Source: Leptasterias polaris
Lineage: Eukaryota; Echinodermata; Asteroidea; Forcipulatida; Asteriidae
NCBI GenBank assembly: GCA_037783415.1
Contig: JAZGTN010000239.1
Coordinates: forward strand, 186,001 to 250,000
Direction of reading: 5' to 3'
Length of the DNA stretch: 64,000 nt
In this document: in pieces, positions 23,102-34,700 of the stretch
Position numbering within the stretch: position 1 is the first letter of the stretch
Layout: the number at the start of each line of letters is the position of its first letter
Translations under genes and position numbers: made by a program
Notes under the pieces: model-generated
What the model was told of the DNA's origin: nothing
Databases searched by the model: none
What the model saw: only the letters and a program-made list of their open reading frames with translations

Positions 23102-23760
23102 GACAAGTTGTAAATGTTCTCGGACGATTATACTGCTCTCGCGATATTGCTGGCTCCTGTTGAATGTTACCATGCAGGCTCCCAAACTGACATTTTCAGA
23201 AGGCATATTGAGGAGAAATTGAAAAATCTAACGGAAACCTGTCTCTGCAAACTGAAGCTGTATACTTTTACGTGGAGGGGCTGGGCAAAGTGTTCCCCTC
23301 GACTGGCTTTTGCAAGCCAGTTGGTGGCGCTATTTTCAAGATGGCCGCGGAATGCGAATAAGGCTTATTTAACGAAGCCAAAGTTACGAGAGCAGCAGTC
23401 TCACAAAGAGGAGCAGTCTCGCGAGAGTATTGTTGCGAAAGAGCCATTATGCCATCACTGCGACAACTCCACAAGTCTACCTGAGCCATTGATTTGCTTG
23501 AAAATGCACCAAATAATTCCCCAAGAACTTCTTGTTGACATCTAGACTTTTTAAACCAGTTGTTGTAGTGCTCTAATAACTTTTGGTTTACAAATTACAA
23601 TAACTTTTGGTTAACAAAAAGAAACTATTTTCAATTTCAAGTATGTTTTTATCCTTTTTGAAGGAACCTGATCAATCAGCCAGTGAAAGAAGGCATTATT
23701 TCAGAGACACAAGCAGTATTTCAGTGAAACAAGGCAGTATTTCAGTAATGGAGACGATAG
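23102..23760 (+). repeat. Dispersed repeat, copy A (pair with 26651-27389)
   Basis: Begins GACAAGTTGTAAATGTT, then GACGATTATACTGCTCTCGCG. After an unrelated insert come GAGAGCAGCAGTCTC, CTTGACATCTAGACTTTT and AGGCAGTATTTCAGT. The same blocks occur in the same order at 26651-27389. An open frame of 143 codons at 23114-23545 spans it, but copy B does not preserve that frame, so it is not a gene. Confidence 0.6.
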
Positions 23761-23983
23761 CGGAATGAACCTCATACTTTTTCTAGGAGTAGGTGATGAG
23801 TGTTTATCAACTGGAAAAAACATAGGAATCGGATACAATTAGAAATTTACTTGCCACAGTAGCCACTTTGTACTCTAAGCGACGGTGGTCCATAGTTAGC
23901 GCTTTTATTGAGTCAAGCTAAGGGTCTTAATTATTCATTAAAAATTAAACTTTGGCAACTGTCTTTTTACGGTCCCCATAAAT

Positions 23984-24358
23984 AGCGCTCTCATTGGTCA
24001 GAAGTGTCTTAGTTTAATTAACGGTCTTCTTATATAGCTCCCTCTAACGATTTAGATAGTTTAGTTTAATTAACGGTCTCCTTATATAGCGCCCTCTTTA
24101 TTTCAGGGAGGTGCAGGAACCATGGCAGGAACCTATGTATGTATGACGTCATCATTTTGCTTATGCGTACTAACGAATAGTGACTGAGGCCAGTCTAGTG
24201 TAGATACATACGCATGCGCAAAGAGAACAGCCACACCAGACTTCTGAGGGCGCTATATAAGGAGACCGTTAATTAAACTAAACTATCTAAATCGTTAGAG
24301 GGAGCTATATCAGAAGACCGTTAATTAAACTAAGACACTTCTGACCAATGAGAGCGCT
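23984..24358. mobile_element. Foldback MITE with internally duplicated arms
   Basis: Two arms of about 115 bp (23984-24100 and 24244-24358) are nearly perfect inverted copies, with outer ends AGCGCTCTCATTGG and CCAATGAGAGCGCT. Within each arm the motif TTTAATTAACGGTCT, followed by ATATAGC and CCCTCT, occurs twice. The centre of about 140 bp is unique. No coding capacity. Confidence 0.75.
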
Positions 24359-24409
24359 TTTCATTTGTTGAAATGAACGAAGTGCCATGCATGGATGGAT
24401 ATGGGCGCC

Positions 24410-24526
24410 GAGTTGTGCCCCAACAGAAAAGCTGACCGTCCTCGGTATCCAACAATCCTCTGTGGCCCGTGTTTATGATTTTTGATGAAAGGTTCGTCAG
24501 GAGCCCAGTCAGTGGGTGTGGATATA
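24410..24526 (-). pseudogene. Decayed copy of part of SUPT20H exon 21
   Basis: The plus-strand sequence GAGTTGTGCCCC, AAGCTGACCG, GTGTTTATGAT, GTCAGGAGCCCAG, TGGGTGTGGATATA follows the same order as 30638-30750 inside SUPT20H exon 21. There are scattered substitutions and small indels of 1-3 bp. Translated on the minus strand it still shows TGLLT, IINTGH and GLL in register with the parent ([19 protein letters not shown]), but the frame is broken between these islands. It lies about 4.2 kb beyond the 3' end of SUPT20H in the same orientation, 50 bp from a foldback MITE. No other SUPT20H exon appears nearby. Confidence 0.8.
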
Positions 24527-25199
24527 TGCGATTAGCAAAGTGGGGTAAGGGGGGTAATTGGAGGGGAGGGGTAATTGGAGGGGAGGGGCACTCAGAGGTT
24601 ATCTTTTTCAGATATTTAAAATCAGTACGCAATGTAGTTATTTGTTATGAATATGATAACATTTTGAGCATGCAAAACTTGTTGAGTGGGGTCGAAACGT
24701 CGCCTTGAGTTGCTCTTCCCATGTACTCATACCATGGAGGAATAAGAAAGTACTTTCCACTCGGTCTCTAAAGTACTTGGGTTTGAGGACCCAACTCCAA
24801 CACTTTTGAGGCCTCTAATATTATAGACTGAACCGTAAACCACGTTATCAAATTTATGGAAAAATTGTTACAAATTGGTGGGTTTTTATTTATGTCTCAT
24901 CCAAAGAAATGGGAAAATTGAGCTGTTTGACAAGAGACTCTGCTTTCCCCTGAGATAAATAATGCGCACCCCAAAGACCAGTATCTAGATTGGCTGTCCC
25001 ATGGGACTTATAGAATATATGTTTTTTTTTTATGACTCGATGGACCACCCCCACTAATCATGACCATGACGACTAACCCTTCCTCCATACACCGACCATG
25101 TCAGTCACTCAGTGACCAAAAGACCAATATGGGGGGAAACCTGTTGGCTTGTAAGACTGAGGGAAGTGTGGGGTGTGGCAAGATTACATCTTACAGTAT

Positions 25200-26141
25200 T
25201 TTTTATTTTTATTTTATTTATTTTTTTTTATTTCAGCCACATCCAACAGCGCAAGCGCCAATAACAGGATGGATAAAAACATTAAATTACATAAAATAGC
25301 ACAATAAAATTATTTAAACAAACAAAACAAGACAGAGATTAAAATGGTGAACAGTTCTTACATCAAAAAAATAAATAAAAAGTTATAACATAAGTTACAC
25401 TCTGGACCCGACCTCCCCCTTCAGATAAAAAAATCACAAGATTTCATTGATTTTATGTTTGAAGGCAGGAAGGGTGAGGTGGAAAATGTCAATACTGGGA
25501 TTTGAATGGGTAATTCTGTTGTAATTAGAGGACAGACGATGAATAAAACCGTTTTTAGTGGCATTGACTTTATTGTTTGGAACGTAAAACAGGTCAGGAT
25601 GCCGAAGGTTGGGGCGGGGAATCTTCAGGGGAAAAAGGGAAAACAGATTACTGGTAAAGTAAGAGTTCACACATTTGAAAAGAAAAGTCAGATCCAGACT
25701 CTGTCTACGTTTCTTTAGTGAATCAAGAGGAGACAAATTAACAATATGTGTGTTGTCTACATTGTTGCCAAGGAAGCGAAGGAATTTGTTTTGGATGCGT
25801 TCAATGCGAATTTCATGGGAGGCTGATATTGAGTTGAAAGAAACAGATGAGAATTCAAGACTAGGTCTGACAAGGGAGCAGTACAGCAATTGTTTAGTCT
25901 TGAGATCTAAGCTTCTACAATGGCGCCAAAAAATTCCAAGCATGCGGTTTGCCTTGGCAACAATGGAGTCAATGTGAGGAGAAAATGTTAACTTAGAGTC
26001 AATAATAATACCTAGATCTTTATGGGTTTTTACTCTTTCCAATTGCGACTGGGCTATTCTATACTTGAACACAATGGGTTTGGTTTTCAAAGTAATAGTA
26101 AGTGATTTGCATTTGGTGGGATTCAATGACAATTTCCATGT
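25200..26141 (-). mobile_element. 5'-truncated LINE, minus strand, with A-rich tail
   Basis: On the minus strand an open frame of 232 codons (26132-25434) encodes the C-terminal part of a Jockey-like reverse transcriptase. Landmarks are LNPTKCKSLTI, THKDLGIIIDSKLTFSPHID and LLYCSLVRPSLEF, with no catalytic box. A 3' UTR of about 190 bp and an A-rich tail (25200-25245) follow. The 3' end GGCGCTTGCGCTGTTGGATG recurs before an A-rich tail at 34735-34790, so both are insertions of one family. The start at about 26141 marks 5' truncation. Confidence 0.75.
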
Positions 26142-26650
26142 GGATGACCACTAGTACTACTATTATCCCCTTTGTGCCCAATGCGGGGGCAGGTAAGATC
26201 TTCAAGTTCTGTTTCCATTTGTCCCGGTCTTGTAAAATTACTGAACATGTTTACTAATACTTTGATGTTCCTAGCTGCAGATTGCGCCACACCACCTTGT
26301 GAACCCTTACAAGTTGCTATATAATTATAAATAGGGATCAGAACAAATCCAAACATAGCTCTGCGTACCTGTCGTAAAAACAATGGGCTCTTTAAGACAT
26401 CATCATGTGTGTGGGAACTGCTTGTTATTTGATTAACCATTTTAAATCAAAATCACTCCTCAATTTGAGACAGATTGACGTTAAAATCATTTTATTTAGT
26501 CATCCACTCATGTAAATCAATGTATCCTGACGCATACAAATATAAAAAGCAACATTATAGAATTTACACAATGTTTTTGTTGGATGGCAAGTCTAGATGT
26601 CATCATTATCAATACAATAATAAGAAACTAGCCCAAGCCATAGACCTTTG

Positions 26651-27389
26651 GACAAGTTGTAAATGTTTGTTGCGGTACATGCTCTTGGACGATTATACTG
26701 CTCTCGCGATATTGCTGGCTCCTGCCCCATTTAAAGGGTGTGTACAACATTGGTTATTGTCAAAGACCAGTATCCAATCTTAATGTGACCCAACATATGC
26801 ATGAAATAACAAACTTGTGAAAGTTTCAGCTAAATCAGTCTTTGAAATCATGTGAAAACGGTGAAAACCCCATTCTATGTTTTCAAACATCAGATTTTAT
26901 CACCAGTGATAAAGACTAATTGTTTTCCTAAAAACTATAGCCTTTCAAGCAAAACTATTTCAGGGGAAGTTTTTCACCATGACCATCTTTATACAATGTA
27001 AGTTATGTGCAAATCTGTGAACATTTATACTTCAATTTTATTAATGTTGTACACACCATTAAACAGAGCCGAAGTTGTGAGAGCAGTAGTCTCGCGCGGA
27101 GTCTCACGAGAGTATAGTTGCGAGAAAGCCATTATGCTATCACTGCAACAAACATTTAACAAATTGTATACCCAATCCATTTAGGCTTGCTCAAAAATGC
27201 ATTCTAATTCTTCAAAAACTTCCTCTTGACATCTAGACTTTTGACGGCGAAAGAAAAACCATACTGTAGTTCTCTTATAACTTTTGGTAAACAGAAAGAC
27301 ATTTTTTTCAATTTCAAGTGTGTTTTTATCCTTTTTGAAGTGACTTGATAAGCCAGTGAAACCAGGCAGTATTTCAGTGAAACCGGCTT
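26651..27389 (+). repeat. Dispersed repeat, copy B, interrupted by a TTAA MITE
   Basis: Same block order as 23102-23760 (GACAAGTTGTAAATGTT, GACGATTATACTGCTCTCGCG, CTTGACATCTAGACTTTT, AGGCAGTATTTCAGT). The MITE at 26735-27058 is inserted within it. Confidence 0.6.
26735..27058. mobile_element. MITE flanked by TTAA
   Basis: Inverted ends AGGGTGTGTACAACATT and AATGTTGTACACACCA with TTAA immediately outside both (26731-26734 and 27059-27062). TTAA duplications are known for piggyBac and Kolobok-type transposons. It contains GTCAAAGACCAGTAT, also found inverted near the end of the element at 57688-58055, so the two are probably related. Confidence 0.65.
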
Positions 27390-28642
27390 TGACTCCGGCT
27401 TAGGCTCCAACAGTAATGTTGAAAATGTACACTTTAGGTACAAGGCTTCATACAGTCAGACAGAGCCAAAGCCAGAGCCCAAGCCATGGTCTCCCAAAAT
27501 GCCCCAGGCTGCTTCCCTGTTCCAAGCCCTCAATTCCATTGATTTTATCCAACAAAGACACTGTGTATTAACACTTTCATTTTTTGATTCTTTCTTTAAT
27601 CTACTTCTTCTTTTTTTTAAACAAATGTTACGAAGATAAAAATTGCTATAAAATGTTTGTCCTTATTTCACTGAGTGTCATGATTATTAATAAATTCATC
27701 TGCATCTACAATAATAAACACATTGACGTATATAATAGTGCATATTAGTTCTAAGAAAAATACTACTAGAATGACAATGTTCTCTAGAAGAAAAATAAAA
27801 TATGCTACATGTAAAAAAGGTAATTAATGCACATTGCATATCGTCTACCTCGTTTGTCTTCACACTGTAAAAATTCCAAGGTTCTTGGTGTGGGCCACTC
27901 TCCTTTCTGTGATGTTAATTTACTTTCTCGATTATAAATATTTACAATTCTGTTTCAACAATTCAGTTGTGGGGTTTTCATGGTAGTGTTGCAATTTTGG
28001 CTTTATTTGTTGTTGTTTGGGCATTGATGAAGTAAACTCAACCCCGTTATTGTGGAGCTTAGTAAATTTTGTTAATTTTAAAGTCACTATCCATAGATTG
28101 TAACAGATAAAATGGCATGTACGGCTTTATGAATTATGCCTAATAGGGTCTGTAACTTTGAGTCCAAAGTAGGCATTTGGCATCAGACTTTCTGAACGCC
28201 CCAAACTTGAGTTGATTGATTTTAACGATAAATAATGCACAAACCTTCAATATGAATTTATGAAGGGAAGGTATTCCCCTTTAATAGGGTTGGATACTTG
28301 ACCAGAATATTTTACACAATTCACCGGACGTCAGCTCAATAATCTTGGTTGTGGTTGCGCCATTTTGGGAATCAATGTCGCTGTAATAAGGCAATGCGGC
28401 GTTTACGCGCTTACCCAATGACTGCCAAAATAGTGAGCGTGGCACTGTCGCTGTGTTTGACATGCGTGCAAGGGGTCAATACTCACAAATTGAGACTCAT
28501 CTTTAGTGTCGAGTAGTTATACAAACCCAACTGCCATGGGAGGGATATAGTTGCTGAGAATTTATACACAAATTGGTGACACCGTATGAACAGTTAATAC
28601 TGGTCAAATAATGGCGCCAAGTATTGTCTGTGAAAGTATTAT
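27390..28642. other. Intergenic DNA between repeat cluster and SUPT20H 3' end
   Basis: AT-rich with no recognisable gene or element. GC rises locally at about 28320-28470 without a credible open frame. Confidence 0.45.
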
Positions 28643-28648
28643 TTTATT
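28643..28648 (-). terminator. Probable SUPT20H poly(A) signal AATAAA
   Basis: TTTATT on the plus strand, i.e. AATAAA on the coding strand, about 91 bp past the SUPT20H stop codon at 28739-28741. Confidence 0.6.
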
Positions 28649-28738
28649 CACCTTTTGATATTAGGAAAATAGAACTATCTAAATTTAGTTTGTTGAAATA
28701 GCACAATCATTTAAAGTCAAGTGTTTCAAGGAATTTGT

Positions 28739-31700
28739 TTACTTTGGTGGAGTTGGTGTGGTACGCTTTTTGCTCTTCCCCTTGCTGCTGGCATGTTGTT
28801 GGAGTGCTTGCTGCTGCTGTTGTCGCAGCTGCTGCTGTTTCTGGTAGGCAAGCTGGGCTTGTAGCTGCTGTGCATGAAGTGCTTGTTGGTGGGCAGGGGT
28901 CAGTTGGCCAGCCTATAAACCATTTCATGAGAGCAACAAAAAAAGAAGTATGCCATGTAAGAGGTCAGAGGTCGACACACATGTTTTCAATCTCTTCCAT
29001 TCATTCAATACACCCCTATCAGATGATGTCACCGTTTTATTGCTCTTCAAACTGGAGTACCTACATGCACTCGTTACGAGCACATTACAAGCACGCGGTA
29101 CTAGAACATGTGCTAAGTAATGCAACAGCCAACGTATCGTACGGCTACTTATCGTATATGTGCTTAGAACTTCAGCATGGCAAAAGTTCCGCTTTGCTAT
29201 AGAGATGTGCCTTCAGACAGAAGAATCTACAGGCTTTTATTTCCACAATAATAATGCATCATTTGTTTGCCGTGTCTGTGTACATATTTGAATGTTTCTG
29301 CCATGTGGCCACTGTTTGATATTGAAATAAAAAATGAACAAGAGAAATTGAATATAAACAGAATATTGCCTTGAAAAACATCAACAACTTCGTTTGTACA
29401 ACCGCTTGAGATGTTTGGCACCCTCCTTGGTAAAAACTTCACTGAAGTAAACTTCAAATATGTGGAAAAAAATATGGGTGATTTACTGTTTTATTTTACC
29501 TGAATGGCTGTGAGTTGTGAGAGGACAGCAGCCGTCTGTGATGACCCAAGGGTTGCACTGATGGTATTCTTGCCTACCACACTGCTACTTGTTTGCTGCC
29601 CACCACTGGTGCCTCCTTGGCCGTGCCGTTGGGCTTGGGCTGCCGATGTTGACTGCTGTTGAAGCTGCTGCTGGAACTGCTGCTGTAGTTGCTGCTGAAT
29701 TCGCTGTTGCAGAGTGGCATTGTACAGAAAAGCCTGTTGCTGCCCCTGCTGTGATATTTATAAAATAGACGCATGGCATAAGAATTCTAGGTTCTCCTGA
29801 TGTATTCAATTTTTGTGCCATCAATCTGTCACAGGGGCTTTGTCGTCATGATCAAAGCAGGCCTGTGGCTGTACATGGAATTATGAACTCTCACCAAGTC
29901 ACAGCATGCGTGCGCGTACTCTCAATAGATATGATACAGAGGTAGCGCACATGCATGCAGTAACTGGATGAGAGTACATAATTCATAGACAGCCACAGGC
30001 CTGCTTTGATCATGACGACATAGCCCCTTTATTATAAATGAAAGTGTCATTGCATGATTGATTTTCAGACAATTCCTTCTGGTTCTTTCAATAGTAATTC
30101 CTATTGCCTATGTTATAAACAATGTGAAGTATAAGCAAAGTAATGAGTGCATCAGGTTTGATGGTAGCAAGAAGAAGTATTTTACTGTTTAGAACATGTT
30201 AATAATGCAAGGGTGACTATTACAACTTCGCAGGAGACTCCCCAACACAGCTTTCCATGCTTGAAAAATGACAACTGTGTAGGCTGATAGTATAAAAAAT
30301 AAGTGCCCCCTAAATAACTAAACAATGGCATCTATTAAGGAAGTTTTGTTGTTGTGATGTTATGCACCCCGAGTCAGACCCAAGAAGACCCTGCTCTCCG
30401 AGTTGGTTACTTTGGTCTGACCCGCGTGTGACTCAATCGTACTGGGGTCAGATCTGGGTCTTCGTCAACTTTGTTGACTTAAAGAAAGCACCATGTGCTC
30501 TGCTAATAAAGTAAACAAATCAACAAGTAAAAAGTTCAAACCGGAAGTAAAGAGAGTGGCCCCTGTGCTCTGATTCCACCGGGTCCCTTCAAGGCAAGCT
30601 GAGAGAGCCGGGCAGATGTAATCCCCGTGGCAGCAGTGAGTTGTGCCCCACCGGATAAGCTGACCGCCCCGGTACTCAGCAACCCTCCATGGCCTGTGTT
30701 TATGATGTTAATGGGGCCTGTCAGGAGCCCAGTGGGTGTGGATATAATGTTACCCTGTGTAGGGGAAGAGTTGGGTGTTGATGCTGTGGTTGCGTGTGTT
30801 GGTGTAGTCGAGGTCATTGTGGTTATTGAGTTTAGGTCTGTTGAAAACCCAGCTGGAAGGCTCGTCATCACGCTAATGGGAGAACTAATGAGGCTGCCTG
30901 CTGTCTGAACAATACCTGGTGATGAACAACAACAAATTAAATAGTAATAACGTTGGTGTCTCAAAACACTATTCCAATGTTTCAATGTCAACGTAAAATA
31001 CACATGTAAACTAAAAAATTGCAAGATATAAACCATAATTTAAACGTCAATATTCAACAGTTCGTAAAGTGATCCCCTCAGTGTGATTCCCCAGTGCTGC
31101 CACCCTTGGATGGCTCAACAGTTCGTAAAGTGATCCCCTCAGTGTGATTCCCCAGTGCTGCCACCCTTGGATGGCTCAACAGTTCGTAAAGTGATCCCCT
31201 CAGTGTGATTCCCCAGTGCTGCCACCCTTGGATGGCTCAACAGTTCGTAAAGTGATCCCCTCAGTGTGATTCCCCAGTGCTGCCACCCTTGGATGGCTCA
31301 ACAGTTCGTAAAGTGATCCCCTCAGTGTGATTCCCCAGTGCTGCCACCCTTGGATGGCTCAACAGTTCGTAAAGTGATCCCCTCAGTGTGATTCCCCAGT
31401 GCTGCCACCCTTGGATGGCTCAACAGTTCGTAAAGTGATCCCCTCAGTGTGATTCCCCAGTGCTGCCACCCTTGGATGGCTCAACAGTTCGTAAAGTGAT
31501 CCCCTCAGTGTGATTCCCCAGTGCTGCCACCCTTGGATGGCTCAACAGTTCGTAAAGTGATCCCCTCAGTGTGATTCCCCAGTGCTGCCACCCTTGGATG
31601 GCTCAACAGTTCGTAAAGTGATCCCCTCAGTGTGATTCCCCAGTGCTGCCACCCTTGGATGGCTCAACAGTTCGTAAAGTGATCCCCTCAGTGTGATTCC

Positions 31701-34700
31701 CCAGTGCTGCCACCCTTGGATGGCTCAACAGTTCGTAAAGTGATCCCCTCAGTGTGATTCCCCAGTGCTGCCACCCTTGGATGGCTCAACAGTTCGTAAA
31801 GTGATCCCCTCAGTGTGATTCCCCAGTGCTGCCACCCTTGGATGGCTCAACAGTTCGTAAAGTGATCCCCTCAGTGTGATTCCCCAGTGCTGCCACCCTT
31901 GGATGGCTCAACAGTTCGTAAAGTGATCCCCTCAGTGTGATTCCCCAGTGCTGCCACCCTTGGATGGCTCAACAGTTCGTAAAGTGATCCCCTCAGTGTG
32001 ATTCCCCAGTGCTGCCACCCTTGGATGGCTCAACAGTTCGTAAAGTGATCCCCTCAGTGTGATTCCCCAGTGCTGCCACCCTTGGATGGCTCAACAGTTC
32101 GTAAAGTGATCCCCTCAGTGTGATTCCCCAGTGCTGCCACCCTTGGATGGCTCAACAGTTCGTAAAGTGATCCCCTCAGTGTGATTCCCCAGTGCTGCCA
32201 CCCTTGGATGGCTCAACAGTTCGTAAAGTGATCCCCTCAGTGTGATTCCCCAGTGCTGCCACCCTTGGATGGCTCAACAGTTCGTAAAGTGATCCCCTCA
32301 GTGTGATTCCCCAGTGCTGCCACCCTTGGATGGCTCAACAGTTCGTAAAGTGATCCCCTCAGTGTGATTCCCCAGTGCTGCCACCCTTGGATGGCTCAAC
32401 AGTTCGTAAAGTGATCCCCTCAGTGTGATTCCCCAGTGCTGCCACCCTTGGATGGCTCAACAGTTCGTAAAGTGATCCCCTCAGTGTGATTCCCCAGTGC
32501 TGCCACCCTTGGATGGCTCAACAGTTCGTAAAGTGATCCCCTCAGTGTGATTCCCCAGTGCTGCCACCCTTGGATGGCTCAACAGTTCGTAAAGTGATCC
32601 CCTCAGTGTGATTCCTCAGTGTGATTCCCCAGTGCTGCCACCCTTGGGATTTTAATCAATTGGTGATGAGAATTATAAGATCCCGTAGGAAATTAGATTT
32701 AGTACAATTTGAAAAACTATGAAAATAATATCTGATGGTTGCTCTTTGTGATGTGTTTGTTGGATCAGTTTGTATAATACTGATGTACTCACACTGTAGG
32801 TTGTACTGTTTTATCAAGGGGTGGGCTAAAAAGTGGACAAACTAAAATGACCTTTACTGTCTCAACTTTAAGAACATTTCGTAAAAATTGTTTGTGTAGC
32901 TATTGTTTGTGTAGTACAAATGCTGTATCAAGGCTGCCCCATGCCTTAAAATAGTACAGTTGAATTTCCATGGATGTAGAAATCTTTCCGTAATGCAACA
33001 TCTTGAAATCCCTACCTGTCTGAGAATGTCCAACCAAACCCATTGATACAGGCACTGCAATGCTACCACCGGCCATAGTTATTGTTACAGCTACACTGTG
33101 TGGCAGTTGGCTGCTCACAATCCCAGTAGGTGTGGCCACCCTCCCGGCCACACCCTCCAGGGTTGGGGTGATGACACGCCCCGGGTTGGGGAGTACACTC
33201 GGAGAGGGCGGGGCGGGGATGAAGGGGGCAGATGGAGTGGATGACGGAGGTGGTGGTGTAGGAGGTGGAGCCATTGAACCAGATACTGGAGAACAAACAA
33301 CACATAAACAATACACTCATTATGGCACTCAAAGAGAGGCTAATTAATGTCCAACACAGGATAATCATAGTGAGGCTGACATCTAAAATAGACTGGTGCT
33401 GTCAACCCCAACTTCTCAACAGTTTTGAATTGGTGGACAGATAATGCTGAACACACGCATGAGAAGTGTCGCCTTAAACATTTTATTTTGGGTTGAACAA
33501 AGAAAAATTGACTAGAGCGGGATTTGAACCAACAACCTCCGGATTAACGTGCCGGCGCTCTACCAACTGAGCTATCCAGCCCTATGTTGGCGGTCTCCCT
33601 ATTTTGTCAAAATCTTTGTTCGGGGGGGTGCCAGTAAGAAGTCATTCAACCTTTAACATTTGATAAATCCAAGGTGGAAGTGACCTAAGCAATAAAAGTA
33701 AATTGAAAGACTCATTATAGATAGAGATAGTGTCTTACATGGTGAAGAAACGGGAAGAGATGTTGGGGTTCCTTGTGGTGAAGGCATCATCAAACCAGAA
33801 TCTGGAGGGGCACTACTTGCTCTGCAAACACAAACAATCAAAATGACCAGTAACTTCATTATGAAATGGTTTCTGTTGTAACAGCACCTTGTAAACCCTC
33901 TTACGAGTCTCATAAATCATAAACTTCAAAACATGTCTTAAAAAGTGTTTCTCTTTGTCCCATCACATGAACAACTTATTGGATGATACGTGCGCTATAT
34001 AAGACTCCAATATTGTTATTATTAATGGCTTGAATTGCTACAGGAGCAAATACTAAATAATTTCACACTTGACATTTTAATTTCAAAAGACAAATTTCAA
34101 TCAAGTGAGCTTTTACAAACTATGTAAAAGTTCACATGTCTTGATATAAGAAATGAAAATTGTGATCATGAACATTAAAAGTAAACACATGGAATATACA
34201 CATAGGTGCACAATGCATGTCACATAATTTGAAAAAACCCCAGACACATTTGACTGTAACAGCTAATTTTTTTTTTACTATTATTATTTTTGGGGGAGGG
34301 GAGGGGCTATCTTGTGATGTGTGATTTATTTTATAAATCCACTAATTCTTGAAAAGTTTCAACTTTATTTGAGTATTTGGGTTAATACTGACAGTCCACA
34401 TGTTTGAATACCGCACCTTGAGAGATTTAAATATGCAGGTGGCTGTCTGCCTTTGTGTCGTACACCAGTGATTGGTGGACTTAGGATAGGCACAGTTGGT
34501 TGGGTTGACTGCTGCTGAGCTGTACCAAGGGTAATGGTGTTTCCTTGAAAAAAATGGGCTGTAAGGAAAACAAAGAATCATATCAGTTACCAATAGTCTG
34601 GTCTAGTCTGGTTCTAGTGTTCTAATTTGTTTGTCCCATTTTAATTTGTCTTTTTGCCTTGCACCATTGTGTGTGTGTTTTTATCTATTTGTGTTTATTT

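Noticed and set aside
23114..23545. Open frame of 143 codons
   Set aside because: It lies in a dispersed repeat whose second copy (26651-27389) does not keep the frame, and the protein shows no recognisable motif.
28735..29202. Plus-strand open frame of 155 codons
   Set aside because: Its first part is the antisense of the Gln-rich last SUPT20H exon, where CAG/CTG-rich sequence keeps other frames open by chance.
30536..30541. SUPT20H ending at the in-frame TGA after exon 21
   Set aside because: Not taken as the main model because exons 22 and 23 continue in phase, have good splice sites and encode a Gln-rich tail with a lysine-rich end; it is kept as a possible isoform.
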